The notes under the pieces: model-generated | Databases searched by the model: none | Told to the model about the DNA's origin: nothing | What the model saw: only the letters and a program-made list of their open reading frames with translations | Shown: one piece after another, positions 1-7,875 of the stretch | Layout: the number at the start of each line of letters is the position of its first letter | How positions within the stretch are numbered: the first letter of the stretch is position 1 | Translations under genes and position numbers: made by a program | Source: CAZNFR01 sp964572225 | GTDB taxonomy: Bacteria > Bacteroidota > Bacteroidia > Bacteroidales > GCA-2748055 | Reading direction: 5' to 3' | DNA: 30,637 nt | Assembly (NCBI GenBank): GCA_964572225.1 | Contig: CAZNFR010000041.1 | Span: 1-30,637, forward strand

Positions 1-218
1 AGTCCTTTGTTGAAAACCACATAATCTCCCTTTGTAAATCTTAGGGTATTTCCTGATAAGTCGGTTACTGTAGCCTTGCCCTCAAGGATAAGACATTCCT
101 CCTTTCCTGAATACTTCCAGGGAAATACTGAAGGTTCACATTCCCAGGTATCCCATAATTCTGTCCTGAGTAAATCTTCATCCGATGCTCTGCGCTTAAA
201 CATATCAATGGGCTTCAT
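1..218 (-). CDS. Cupin-domain protein (Cupin_3/DUF861-like), 3' end outside window
   Basis: Only the first 72 codons are present; the gene runs off the left edge. The translation begins MKPIDMFKRRASDEDLL and continues with W-E-C-E-P, a G-K-E-E-C-L-I-L-E-G-K stretch and F-T-K-G-D-Y-V-V-F. This is the pattern of small Cupin_3 proteins (a beta-barrel with a glycine-rich turn followed by G-D and a hydrophobic strand). Members bind metals or small ligands and most have no assigned reaction. The ATG at 218 overlaps the end of batE by 14 bases. A second in-frame ATG at 203 (MFKRR) starts just after the batE stop and is equally possible. The tight overlap suggests co-transcription with the bat operon. 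The family call is fairly secure; the function is unknown. Confidence 0.7.
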   Translation of the reverse strand, partial: MKPIDMFKRRASDEDLLRTELWDTWECEPSVFPWKYSGKEECLILEGKATVTDLSGNTLRFTKGDYVVFNKG

Positions 219-993
219 GAAAGTGATTTATAAGGGAAATTTCTTCATATCCGCTTACCCTAACCCAGCCTTTTCGTCCATCGCTGATCTTTATCTCAGT
301 CCAGTCTTCCAGTTTGGTCTCAATCGACACTTTGGTACCTTCATGGAGGATAAACAAATCCTTGGAGCTTTCTCGTGGAGCCGATTTAACCACGAGAGAG
401 GATTCCATAATTACTGCGGTTCCGGGATCTTTAAAGTGGTTTCTCTGCTTCAGTGTGATCGAAAAGGTCAAGGCAGAAAAAAATAACAAAAACAGGGCCC
501 CAAAGAAGGCGTTTCTCTTTAATCTAAAAGAACCGGATACCGTATAAAACACACCTGCAATTAGGAATAGTCCGAAAAGGAAAACTGTTACAAGCATCCA
601 GGTATTGGGAAGGAATAAAGACGTAAATGAATTCCACCATTTTAAGCCAAAAAAGATGGGAACTTCATCAAATCTGTCGGTTAGCATGGATTCTACAAAT
701 TCCAGATTTGACTTTATATCTTCATCACCGCGATCAAGCAGAAGGGCTCTTTCGTAGTATAGTCTGGCTTTTCCAGGCTTATTAGAACGAAAATAGGCAT
801 TTCCCAAATTGTAAAATAATTCGGCTGAGGCCAATCCCTGATCTTCAATACCTGACCATTCTCTAATGGCTTCCTCATAATTGCCATTGGTATATAATTC
901 ACCAGCCTTTACAAAAGCTGAATCAGGATTGTCTGAACCAAACAAATCTGAATAGATAAACAGGATTGCAATAAGAATGTAACTAAATCTCAT
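205..993 (-). CDS. batE: BatE: TPR and SH3-like membrane protein of the Bat complex
   Basis: 262 residues. An N-terminal signal sequence or anchor (about residues 1-20) is followed by TPR repeats (about 24-100; motifs such as L-F-Y-N-L-G-N-A-Y-F and A-R-L-Y-Y-E-R-A-L). Next come two hydrophobic segments (about 130-150 and 163-182) and a C-terminal SH3-like domain (about 190-255, with W-T-E-I-K and G-R-K-G-W-V). This is the standard BatE layout. In Bacteroidota, BatE is the last core member of the aerotolerance operon and probably acts in the periplasm or at the inner membrane with BatA-D. It starts one base after the batD stop, so translation is probably coupled, and it overlaps the cupin gene at its 3' end. 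The molecular role is not established in the family. Confidence 0.88.
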   Translation of the reverse strand: MRFSYILIAILFIYSDLFGSDNPDSAFVKAGELYTNGNYEEAIREWSGIEDQGLASAELFYNLGNAYFRSNKPGKARLYYERALLLDRGDEDIKSNLEFVESMLTDRFDEVPIFFGLKWWNSFTSLFLPNTWMLVTVFLFGLFLIAGVFYTVSGSFRLKRNAFFGALFLLFFSALTFSITLKQRNHFKDPGTAVIMESSLVVKSAPRESSKDLFILHEGTKVSIETKLEDWTEIKISDGRKGWVRVSGYEEISLINHFHEAH

Positions 994-994
994 A

Positions 995-2797
995 TTATCT
1001 GATTAATTGTTCCAGATTTTCAATACTTTTGGTGGCTTTGCGGAATATCGTATCCATTTGTTCGCTTTTTAAAGGAGAATACCTTGATTGTTCGCATTCC
1101 TCGATTAATTCCATTAAATCACCGGAAAGCTGATCCCCAGCCCCTTTCTGTTGTAATTCAATTTTAACACTCTCACGTGAAAGCTCCGCTGCCGACATCC
1201 CAAGACGGTCGCCAAGGTAGCCCCAAATGGCACTCAATACCTCCTCGTAAAAACGATCATCTTTGTTTTTCAGGTGGGCTGAAGCCCGACCCAGTCTTTT
1301 AACTGCAATTCTGCGTGCCTTTCTTGAACGATTTCGGAAGATATCTGCATTTCTTTGGGTCCTTTTTCTCCAGAGAACCATAAAAACTCCCAGGAAAACA
1401 AGTCCACCCGCAAAATAGTAATAAATCCAGCTGATATTCACAATCAGGCCGGAGCTTAACCTGAGGCTGCCCGGATCAAGCCGGATAAAACGGATATCAA
1501 CATTCAGGTTTCTTACGTCCTCACGGAACAATCCTGCCGGGGGCAGCGCTTCACCACTGTTCTCTGCATTACCAAAAGCAACTATATTAAATCCGGAAGA
1601 GGAAAAAGACCGGAATGTGCGTGTACCAGGATCAAACCAGGAGTATTCCACCGGTGCTATCCTGTACTCACCGGGAAAACGCGGAATTATCAGGTAGTCA
1701 AATTCAACTTTTCCGCTGGTTCCGGAAACCGAATGGCTGATATTATTGGTCCTTTTGGGTTCAAAAACCTCCAGGTCGGGTGGAAAATCTATTTCCGGGG
1801 TCGATAAAAGAGCAAGGTTTCCTTTTCCATTGATGGTTATTTTCAGATTCAGGGCATTGTTAACCTCCACACTATCTCCGTCCATCTTGGCCTGGACCTT
1901 AATATCCCCAACAGCACCGTTAAAGGCTGAAGGGGCTCCGGAAGGCAAAGGTTTCACTTCAATCTTCAGGGGATTCGAAGTAAATGTGCGGCTGAGGGTT
2001 TCATATCGGTTAGGACTGTTAAAAAAAGGATCGCTGAAAAAATCATCGAAGGGACTGGAGGGCCGGTTGGTCCTTACCTGTCTTTGAATATCCACATCCA
2101 TGGTCGCACTTCCCAGGTTAATTTCTCCTTTCTTTTGAGCCGTAATGAGATCGCGTTTTATAACCTGGGTCCGGTAACTAGTCCCGTTCCTGGTCTGATT
2201 GGAAGCGAAATTATCAGGATCCAGGGATTCGGTCCAAAAACCATCATACTCCGGACTGTTTAAGGCGGTAAGTCGAATCCTTTCCCGATAGAATACACGG
2301 GTTTCCACCAAAATCTGCTCCCCTTCATAGATGGAAGTTCGCGAAGGCTCCAGGCTGAGGATTACGGGCGGTGGGCCTTCATTCTCGCTATCCTGACCAC
2401 CCGTTGCTGTTGCCTTCGCCTTAATCTTTACCGGATTGGACTCATAGGTTTTACCGCCGGCTCTGATTTCGGCTGGGGGTATTTCATACTCACCCTCCTT
2501 TTCGGCAACGAGTAAATAGGTATAACTTACCTGCATGGTATTCTGCAACCTGCCATTCACATTACTCGACTGGTAGCTCACCATTTGAGAGGGACCCCGC
2601 ATAATTCTGATCCCTTCCGGATTTTTTATACTTAAATCACCCTGCACCTCTCCGCTTACGGTGTAATTAAAAGCCTGGTTCACCTGCACTACCGCCGGAG
2701 CACTGGCAGTTATGCTCTTTTCCTGTGCGAAAAGCAATCCGGACTGAAACAGAATTGCCAGGAAGGGTAGGTATATATAGTATCTCGGCTTATGCAT
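995..2797 (-). CDS. batD: BatD: large Ig-like exported protein of the Bat complex
   Basis: 600 residues, the usual BatD length. A signal peptide ends near residue 25 (L-F-A-Q). Several beta-rich domains follow, including the family motifs S-R-T-S-I-Y-E-G-E-Q-I and R-T-N-N-I-S-H-S-V-S-G. A single membrane segment (about 450-475) leads to a basic cytoplasmic tail of about 125 residues (W-R-K-R-T-Q-R-N, then a helical region with L-G-D-R-L-G-M-S-A-A-E-L). BatD is thought to scaffold the VWA proteins BatA and BatB from the periplasmic side. The gene lies 56 bases after batC and one base before batE. The polar track S-P-F-D-D-F-F-S-D-P-F-F-N at about residues 240-260 is typical of BatD. Family assignment is secure; the mechanism is unknown. 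Confidence 0.9.
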   Translation of the reverse strand: MHKPRYYIYLPFLAILFQSGLLFAQEKSITASAPAVVQVNQAFNYTVSGEVQGDLSIKNPEGIRIMRGPSQMVSYQSSNVNGRLQNTMQVSYTYLLVAEKEGEYEIPPAEIRAGGKTYESNPVKIKAKATATGGQDSENEGPPPVILSLEPSRTSIYEGEQILVETRVFYRERIRLTALNSPEYDGFWTESLDPDNFASNQTRNGTSYRTQVIKRDLITAQKKGEINLGSATMDVDIQRQVRTNRPSSPFDDFFSDPFFNSPNRYETLSRTFTSNPLKIEVKPLPSGAPSAFNGAVGDIKVQAKMDGDSVEVNNALNLKITINGKGNLALLSTPEIDFPPDLEVFEPKRTNNISHSVSGTSGKVEFDYLIIPRFPGEYRIAPVEYSWFDPGTRTFRSFSSSGFNIVAFGNAENSGEALPPAGLFREDVRNLNVDIRFIRLDPGSLRLSSGLIVNISWIYYYFAGGLVFLGVFMVLWRKRTQRNADIFRNRSRKARRIAVKRLGRASAHLKNKDDRFYEEVLSAIWGYLGDRLGMSAAELSRESVKIELQQKGAGDQLSGDLMELIEECEQSRYSPLKSEQMDTIFRKATKSIENLEQLIR

Positions 2798-2853
2798 CGT
2801 TCAAAAAAATATTGCGAATTTTCTTTATTCTGGTTTTTGATTATTACCCTCTT

Positions 2854-3567
2854 TTACCAGTCCTTTTCCGTACTTATTTTTTTAGACTTTTTCTGCTCCT
2901 CTGCAATCTTTTGATTCACTTTTTCTTCTTGTTGCTGAATGGCCTGAAGCAACCTTTCAATATCCTCTTTGGAAAGTTCCTTTTGTTGCTCTGACTGAGG
3001 TTTCTGTTCTTCTCCGGGTTCCTGCTCATTTTCCCGGGATTGCTGATCCTGCTGATCCTGCTGATCCTGTTGATCCTGCTGATCCTGCTGATCCTGCTGG
3101 TCTTGCTGATCCTGTTGATCCTGCTGATCCTGCTGCTGTTCCTGAAGCTTTTTCTTTGCCAGGGTAAGGTTATAAATGGTTTCTTCATCCCCGGGATTCA
3201 GCCGGAGTGAGTTCTGATATGCTTCCACACTTTTCTCATAATCTTCAGAGTTCATGAAGGTATTCCCCAGGTTATGGAAAGCTTGTGCCTTCAGATTTTC
3301 ATCGGCTGCAGATTCTGCCAGGTCATTCAGGATGGCACTCGCATCCTGATAATTCTCTGTACGGTAAAGGGTTCCGGCCATATTATAACCGGCAATTTGA
3401 GAGGCGCTGTCCTTTTCCAGGGCTTTTCGAAAGGAGAGTTCCGCGCTGTTGTAATCTCCTTCTTCATAATTCTTAACCCCTTCACGTATATACTTTCTTT
3501 CCTCCTGGGCATTAAGGATTCCAGGAAGAAGCATCAACAAAGTAATTATAACCTTTATCTTATTCAT
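2854..3567 (-). CDS. batC: BatC: TPR protein with a Gln/Asp repeat tail
   Basis: 237 residues. A signal peptide (about 1-20, ending L-N-A-Q) is followed by TPR units over about residues 24-140 (F-H-N-L-G-N-T-F, A-Y-Q-N-S-L-R-L-N-P-G). Then comes a low-complexity stretch of repeated Q-D-Q triplets (about 143-175) and a charged, Glu/Lys/Gln-rich C terminus. BatC is a periplasmic TPR partner of BatA and BatB. The repeat tract is encoded by ten near-identical 9-bp units (listed separately), so its length could vary without breaking the frame. The start overlaps the end of batB by 8 bases. The TPR region and context make the assignment strong; the Q/D tail is probably a disordered spacer. Confidence 0.85.
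   Translation of the reverse strand: MNKIKVIITLLMLLPGILNAQEERKYIREGVKNYEEGDYNSAELSFRKALEKDSASQIAGYNMAGTLYRTENYQDASAILNDLAESAADENLKAQAFHNLGNTFMNSEDYEKSVEAYQNSLRLNPGDEETIYNLTLAKKKLQEQQQDQQDQQDQQDQQDQQDQQDQQDQQDQQDQQSRENEQEPGEEQKPQSEQQKELSKEDIERLLQAIQQQEEKVNQKIAEEQKKSKKISTEKDW
3043..3132. repeat. Ten tandem 9-bp units inside batC
   Basis: Ten consecutive copies of the 9-mer CTGATCCTG (plus-strand reading). Three carry substitutions: those at 3070 and 3115 begin with T, and the one at 3097 reads CTGGTCTTG. On the coding strand each unit encodes Q-D-Q. The unit is a multiple of three, so slippage changes tail length in frame. Partial CTG-rich units flank the 3' side. Confidence 0.95.
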
Positions 3568-4612
3568 GACTCTTAAAGATTGAGATTGTCTCCAGCCATT
3601 TGTTTTTACGTTGAGAGATCAAGTATTCGAAAAGTAACAGAATTAAGGCTGCAGCCAGGAAATACTGGTACCTTTCGGCATATTCAGAGAACACTCTTGC
3701 CGTAAAATCTTCTTTTTCCAGTTCATCAAGTTTATTGAGCAGCTGGGAAAGGCCTGCACTGTTATTTCCGGCCCGAACATAAAATCCATTAGCAATGGAT
3801 GCGATTTGTTTAAGGGTATTCTCATCCAGTTTACTGACAACCACCCTTCCTTCATTGTCCTTTCTGAATTGGTTGCTGCCAGGCGAGACCGGTAGTGGCA
3901 CCCCGTCGGGATCCCCTAATCCAATGGTGTGGATCACAATTCCTTTTTCTGCTGCAGCTTCTGCTTCATCCAGGGCATTCCCTTCATGATTCTCCCCATC
4001 GGTAATGATAATAAGAGCACGCGAACCTGCGCTGCCTTCTGCGCCCTCTGTTTCCGGAGAGAATGAACGACTGGCAAGCTCAATGGCCGAACCAATCGCG
4101 GTTCCCTGCTTGGAAACCATGTCGGTAGTGACGGTATTCAGGAACAACCTTGCCGCCCCGTAGTCTGTGGTAACGGGAATCTGAGTATAAGCATCTCCCG
4201 CAAATACGATCAGTCCTATCTTATCATTTTCCATTTCATTCAGCATCCGGTTAAGGGATTGCCTGGCCACCTCCAGTCGGTTGGGTTTGATATCTTCAGC
4301 CAGCATGGAGTTTGAAACATCGAGGGCAATGATGATCTCACTTCCTTCTTTCCTTACCTCTTTCAGGGTTACCCCTACTCTGGGTCCTGCAAGCGCAAAA
4401 ATAAGCAGGGAAAGAGATAAAAGCATAAGGCCGAATTTCAACCATTTACGTTTTTCTGAATATCCCGGTATCAGAATGGGATACAAAGCAGGACTCGTAA
4501 AGGATCTCATGCGCTTTCTCTGCCGGTAGGTATTCCCGATAAAGATCAGTGCAAGGACCGGGATAATTCCAAAAGCATACAATATTTCGATTCTAGTAAA
4601 TTCCATACTCAT
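3560..4612 (-). CDS. batB: BatB: VWA-domain inner-membrane protein
   Basis: 350 residues. Two N-terminal membrane segments (about 8-26 and 59-76) are followed by a von Willebrand A domain whose metal-binding MIDAS motif is D98-V-S100-N-S102. The downstream Thr (Q-G-T-A-I-G) and Asp (I-I-T-D-G-E-N) are also present. A C-terminal membrane segment lies at about 315-335. Intact MIDAS residues imply a working divalent-metal ligand site facing the periplasm. The ATG at 4612 directly follows the batA stop (reading TAAATG), so the two are translationally coupled. A second Met at residue 3 is a possible alternative start. The 3' end overlaps batC. In Bacteroides fragilis the bat genes affect tolerance of oxygen exposure; the exact partner bound is unknown. 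Confidence 0.92.
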   Translation of the reverse strand: MSMEFTRIEILYAFGIIPVLALIFIGNTYRQRKRMRSFTSPALYPILIPGYSEKRKWLKFGLMLLSLSLLIFALAGPRVGVTLKEVRKEGSEIIIALDVSNSMLAEDIKPNRLEVARQSLNRMLNEMENDKIGLIVFAGDAYTQIPVTTDYGAARLFLNTVTTDMVSKQGTAIGSAIELASRSFSPETEGAEGSAGSRALIIITDGENHEGNALDEAEAAAEKGIVIHTIGLGDPDGVPLPVSPGSNQFRKDNEGRVVVSKLDENTLKQIASIANGFYVRAGNNSAGLSQLLNKLDELEKEDFTARVFSEYAERYQYFLAAALILLLFEYLISQRKNKWLETISIFKSHE

Positions 4613-5608
4613 TTATGCCAGGGTTTTCAACAAGGTATTTCTAAGTAACACTTCTGAAAGCAGAATGAGTACTCCTGTTAGCAGAAATACAAAATATTCT
4701 TCCTTTTTCTCACTAAAGTCGCGTGTTTCGAGGATGGTTTTTTCAAGTTTATCAATCTCTTCATAAATACCGGCCAGGGTTTCTTTATCTGTTGCCCGGA
4801 AATACCGTCCTCCGGTTTGATCCGAAATCTCTTTGAGGGTTTCCTCATCTATGCTAACCGGCATCTGTTGAATTCGTTGCCCCAGGGCGGTATTTACAGG
4901 ATAGGGAGCAGTCCCATGCGTACCTACACCTATGGAATAGATCCGTATACCCAATTCGGCTGCGATATCAGCAGCAGTGGAGGGTCCGATGGTCCCCGAA
5001 TTATTCTCCCCATCGGTAAGAAGGATAATCACCTTCGATTCTGCATCACTGTTTTTCAGACGGTTAACCCCGGTGGCAATGGCAAGTCCAATCGCAGTCC
5101 CATCCTCAATTAATCCAAAATTCAATCCGGTAAGCTGTTTCACTGCCACTCCGCGATCTGTGGTAAGAGGACAGACAGTAAAACTTTCACTGCTGAATCC
5201 AACGATAGCAAAACGATCATAAGGCCGGCCGTTTATAAATTCTGCACCCACATCCTTTGCAGCTTCCAATCTGTTGGGCTTAAAATCCATAGCTCTCATA
5301 CTCCCTGAAATATCCACCACAAGGCAAATATCGACCCCTTCTGTAGTAGTCTGGGACCAGGATTCCACCGATTGGGGCCTGGCAAGGGCGATGATCAGTG
5401 CAGCCATGGCAAGTAGTCTTAGTCCAAACAAAGCATGCCTGAGAACCAGCCGCAAGGGAATACCCGTTTCCCCAAAGAGTTTCATGCTGCTGATCCTGAC
5501 CTCAGGATGCCGGTTTGCCTCGCGTAAAATATAGTATACCAGCATTAGCGGCAGCAGCAGCAGCAGGTATAAAATTCCCGGATTGGCATATTGAAAGTCA
5601 AACATCAC
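4613..5608 (-). CDS. batA: BatA: VWA-domain inner-membrane protein
   Basis: 331 residues. It has membrane segments at about 12-27 and 58-76, then a VWA domain with the full MIDAS motif D99-I-S101-G-S103. Its Thr (D-G-T-A-I-G) and Asp (L-L-T-D-G-E-N-N) partners are present, and a final membrane segment lies near 308-325. It is paralogous to BatB next door but is distinguished by the F-D-F-Q-Y-A-N-P N terminus and the V-E-S-W-S-Q sequence before the domain. BatA and BatB are thought to form a membrane pair with BatC, powered or remodelled by MoxR. It starts inside the last codons of the upstream BatD/DUF4381-like gene (4-base ATGA overlap) and abuts batB without a gap. Confidence 0.92.
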   Translation of the reverse strand: MMFDFQYANPGILYLLLLLPLMLVYYILREANRHPEVRISSMKLFGETGIPLRLVLRHALFGLRLLAMAALIIALARPQSVESWSQTTTEGVDICLVVDISGSMRAMDFKPNRLEAAKDVGAEFINGRPYDRFAIVGFSSESFTVCPLTTDRGVAVKQLTGLNFGLIEDGTAIGLAIATGVNRLKNSDAESKVIILLTDGENNSGTIGPSTAADIAAELGIRIYSIGVGTHGTAPYPVNTALGQRIQQMPVSIDEETLKEISDQTGGRYFRATDKETLAGIYEEIDKLEKTILETRDFSEKKEEYFVFLLTGVLILLSEVLLRNTLLKTLA

Positions 5609-6570
5609 ACTTCAGTTTTTTCATGGGATATGGAAAGGTCCTCAACCTTTTCACTTTCCCTGGTCTTCTCAACAAAAATATAGGCGTTATTCAGATTTGT
5701 TTCATTCTCCATCGGTCCGGGGTCTTCTTTGGCAAATTTTACCAGGTCACTGGTAATCAATAGCTTTTCGAGTACCTCCATAAGGAAATCATCTTCATAC
5801 GACCAGGGTCTGAAGCTGTCGAGGATCTCTGTTGTAATTGACTCCCTGGCCGAAAATCCATAGCGCCCTTCAAGATAGGAGCGTATTATATCTGAAAGCT
5901 CCGAGTAATAATCCTTAACTCTTCCCTGTTGCCAAATTTTTTCTTTTTTCAACCGGTTTAATCGGTTAAGGGCATTAACGTGGGCCGGAAGCTCCGGCTC
6001 CCTATGAATCTCACCCTTTCTGCGTTTCGCCAGATAGCGGTAAATCAGATATGCTGCCAACAGCAGTAGAATGAGTACCGAGCCTGCTGCTATTTCCGTA
6101 TTAAGCTCAGCGAAAGTAAGAGGGGTATTTATGGGTCCCTTGATATCTTTGATAGCTGCAGAGGTATCTACCTCCGGATAATAAACCTGAACCAACAATT
6201 CCGGACTGTAAAGGGTATCCTTTCCGGTCTCCGACGACACCAGGATCATCACCGGATTGATCCGGAACATTCCTGTATCAAAAGAAATTCCCTCGTAAAG
6301 ATAATTATAGGTGTTATTGTCTTTGGCAAAGGATGAATCGGATGAGGTGGTCAACAACTCTACAGGAACCGGGAAAAGGCCTTTATCCAGTAGAAAAATA
6401 GATTTGAGCCTTTCTTTACTCCGGATGGTAATCGATACCTCCAGCTTTTCTCCTATACTAACCGAATCTTTGGTAATATTTGCCTCCACCTTCCCATCCA
6501 CCGCGATTACAGGGTGAATGCCGGGCATCCACAGGAAGAAAAAGATTATGACTGTTTTTAACTCTTTCAT
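5605..6570 (-). CDS. BatD/DUF4381-like single-pass membrane protein of the bat operon
   Basis: 321 residues. A signal peptide (about 1-24) is followed by a beta-rich, BatD-like extracytoplasmic domain (about 25-150; K-D-S-V-S-I-G-E-K-L-E-V-S-I). One membrane helix lies at about 168-188 (S-V-L-I-L-L-L-L-A-A-Y), followed by a basic stop-transfer (K-R-R-K-G-E). The cytoplasmic helical tail of about 130 residues has Y-Y-S-E-L-S-D-I-I-R-S-Y-L and Y-G-F-S-A-R-E-S, echoing the tail of BatD. Genes of this layout commonly sit between the DUF58 gene and batA in Bacteroidota. I infer that it supplies a second membrane scaffold to the complex. It overlaps batA by 4 bases and follows the DUF58 gene by 6 bases. 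The family name is moderately certain; the function is unknown. Confidence 0.72.
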   Translation of the reverse strand: MKELKTVIIFFFLWMPGIHPVIAVDGKVEANITKDSVSIGEKLEVSITIRSKERLKSIFLLDKGLFPVPVELLTTSSDSSFAKDNNTYNYLYEGISFDTGMFRINPVMILVSSETGKDTLYSPELLVQVYYPEVDTSAAIKDIKGPINTPLTFAELNTEIAAGSVLILLLLAAYLIYRYLAKRRKGEIHREPELPAHVNALNRLNRLKKEKIWQQGRVKDYYSELSDIIRSYLEGRYGFSARESITTEILDSFRPWSYEDDFLMEVLEKLLITSDLVKFAKEDPGPMENETNLNNAYIFVEKTRESEKVEDLSISHEKTEV

Positions 6571-6576
6571 ACCTGA

Positions 6577-7449
6577 TTATCTGTTCTTAAAAAGACTTAT
6601 AATGGGTTTTACATAATCTTCACCGGTACTGATCCATGCGTGATCCACCTTATTTTTACTGAAAAGCTGACTGATACTTTCCTGATGGCGGATCCAGGAG
6701 CGGTGGTAATTTTCACGAACCGATTTCAGTGAAGTATCGATCCACCTCAGCTCTCCGGTTTCAGGGTCTGTGAAACGGGCAAGTCCGACCGGAGGGAGTA
6801 TCCTTTCCCTTTCATCAAAAATACTGAGAGCAACAAGGTCGTGTTTCCTTCCCGCGATCTTCAGGGAGGGCTCAAATTCCTCTCCCAGAAAATCAGAGAT
6901 CATAAAAGCGGTACATCTCTTCTTAACAATATTGATGAGGAATTTTAAAGGAACGTTAAGGTCGGTACCCGAACTTTCGGGTGTAAATTCAATGAGTTCC
7001 CTGATGATGTGAAGAATATGCTTTCTTCCTTTTTTGGGAGGAATAAATTTCTCGACCCGGTCACTAAAGAAGATCACGCCAATTTTATCGTTGTTAAAAA
7101 TGGCCGAAAAGGAGAGGACGGCAGCGATCTCGGTGATAATATTTTTTTTCAGGACCTGAAGGCTGCCGAAGTTCCGGGAAGCGGAAACATCAACGAGAAG
7201 CAGAACCGTAAGTTCCCTTTCTTCTTCAAAGACTTTGATAAAAGGATGATTGAACCTGGCAGTAACGTTCCAGTCAATGTTCCGGGTATCGTCGCCGTAT
7301 TGGTACTCACGGACCTCGGAGAAAGTCATCCCTTTACCTTTAAAGGCGCTGTGGTATTCTCCTGCGAACACCTGCCGGGTTAGTCCCCGGGTTTTTATTT
7401 CAATCTTCCTTACCTTCTTTAGCAATTCTGAAGTATCTGCCTCAGCCAT
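6577..7449 (-). CDS. DUF58 (VWA-related) protein of the MoxR/Bat operon
   Basis: 290 residues from the ATG at 7449 (M-A-E-A-D-T-S-E-L-L). A longer in-frame start at 7497 would overlap the upstream gene and add a non-conserved leader, so it was not used. The DUF58 signature region E-V-R-E-Y-Q-Y-G-D-D, R-N-I-D-W-N-V-T-A-R lies at about 45-65. It is followed by a VWA-like segment with D87-V-S-A-S91 and a later S-D-F-L. No membrane segment is seen, so this is probably a cytosolic partner of MoxR. MoxR/DUF58/VWA clusters are widespread chaperone-like modules. There is an 11-base gap from the upstream small secreted-protein gene. Confidence 0.88.
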   Translation of the reverse strand: MAEADTSELLKKVRKIEIKTRGLTRQVFAGEYHSAFKGKGMTFSEVREYQYGDDTRNIDWNVTARFNHPFIKVFEEERELTVLLLVDVSASRNFGSLQVLKKNIITEIAAVLSFSAIFNNDKIGVIFFSDRVEKFIPPKKGRKHILHIIRELIEFTPESSGTDLNVPLKFLINIVKKRCTAFMISDFLGEEFEPSLKIAGRKHDLVALSIFDERERILPPVGLARFTDPETGELRWIDTSLKSVRENYHRSWIRHQESISQLFSKNKVDHAWISTGEDYVKPIISLFKNR

Positions 7450-7460
7450 TCTATTTACGT

Positions 7461-7865
7461 TTAGCCTGATTTTTTTGTCCTGACCACAAAATACCATTCT
7501 TTTTCTTCCAGGGAAACCTCAAAAACCTGATTGTCTTTTGAGTATTCCCAAAGGTTTTTACTTTTCCTGGTGAAGTCCTGATTAAAATCATCGATGATGA
7601 AGTCATATTCCGAATAATCGCAAACAGTTCGGGTATGCGTTGCGATGTCCTCATCACTAAAAAAGACAATCAGGGTTTTGGTTTCTGCGCTGTTCACGAA
7701 CTTTAAGTAATTAAACTTCTGATTTACAGTGAGATTATCCGGATAAAAACCAGATTTCCTTGCCAATTGTTTTGTTTCCTCTTTATCCAATCCAATAAAA
7801 TGCTGCGCATTCAAGGATAGAGAGAATAAAAAAAACAAACCTGCGTAAAGGATGATTTTTTTCAT
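7461..7865 (-). CDS. Small secreted protein of unknown function between moxR and the DUF58 gene
   Basis: 134 residues from the ATG at 7865 (M-K-K-I-I-L-Y-A-G-L-F-F-L-F-S). This gives a clean signal peptide ending at L-N-A-Q near residue 20. A longer in-frame start at 7889 would overlap moxR and put charged residues before the signal. The mature part (about 114 residues) is rich in aromatic and charged residues (for example E-E-K-E-W-Y-F-V-V-R-T-K-K-S-G at the end) and has one Cys. I do not recognise a family. It starts 10 bases after the moxR stop and ends 11 bases before the DUF58 gene, so it is very likely co-transcribed and probably works in the periplasm with the Bat proteins. Its position between moxR and the DUF58 gene is not the common arrangement as I know it. 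Confidence 0.75.
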   Translation of the reverse strand: MKKIILYAGLFFLFSLSLNAQHFIGLDKEETKQLARKSGFYPDNLTVNQKFNYLKFVNSAETKTLIVFFSDEDIATHTRTVCDYSEYDFIIDDFNQDFTRKSKNLWEYSKDNQVFEVSLEEKEWYFVVRTKKSG

Positions 7866-7875
7866 AATCGTTGAT

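Noticed and set aside
76..486. A 136-codon plus-strand open frame at the left edge
   Set aside because: It is antisense to the cupin gene and batE, both supported by domain motifs.
1746..2087. A 113-codon plus-strand open frame
   Set aside because: It lies wholly antisense to batD and has no domain pattern.
3043..3132. Regularly repeated units that could suggest a CRISPR array
   Set aside because: Units are 9 bp and contiguous with no spacers, and lie in a coding frame.
2916..3188. A 90-codon open frame opposite in phase to batC, rich in Arg-Ile-Ser repeats
   Set aside because: It exists only because the 9-bp repeat has no stop in this phase; batC has a signal peptide, TPRs and operon overlaps.
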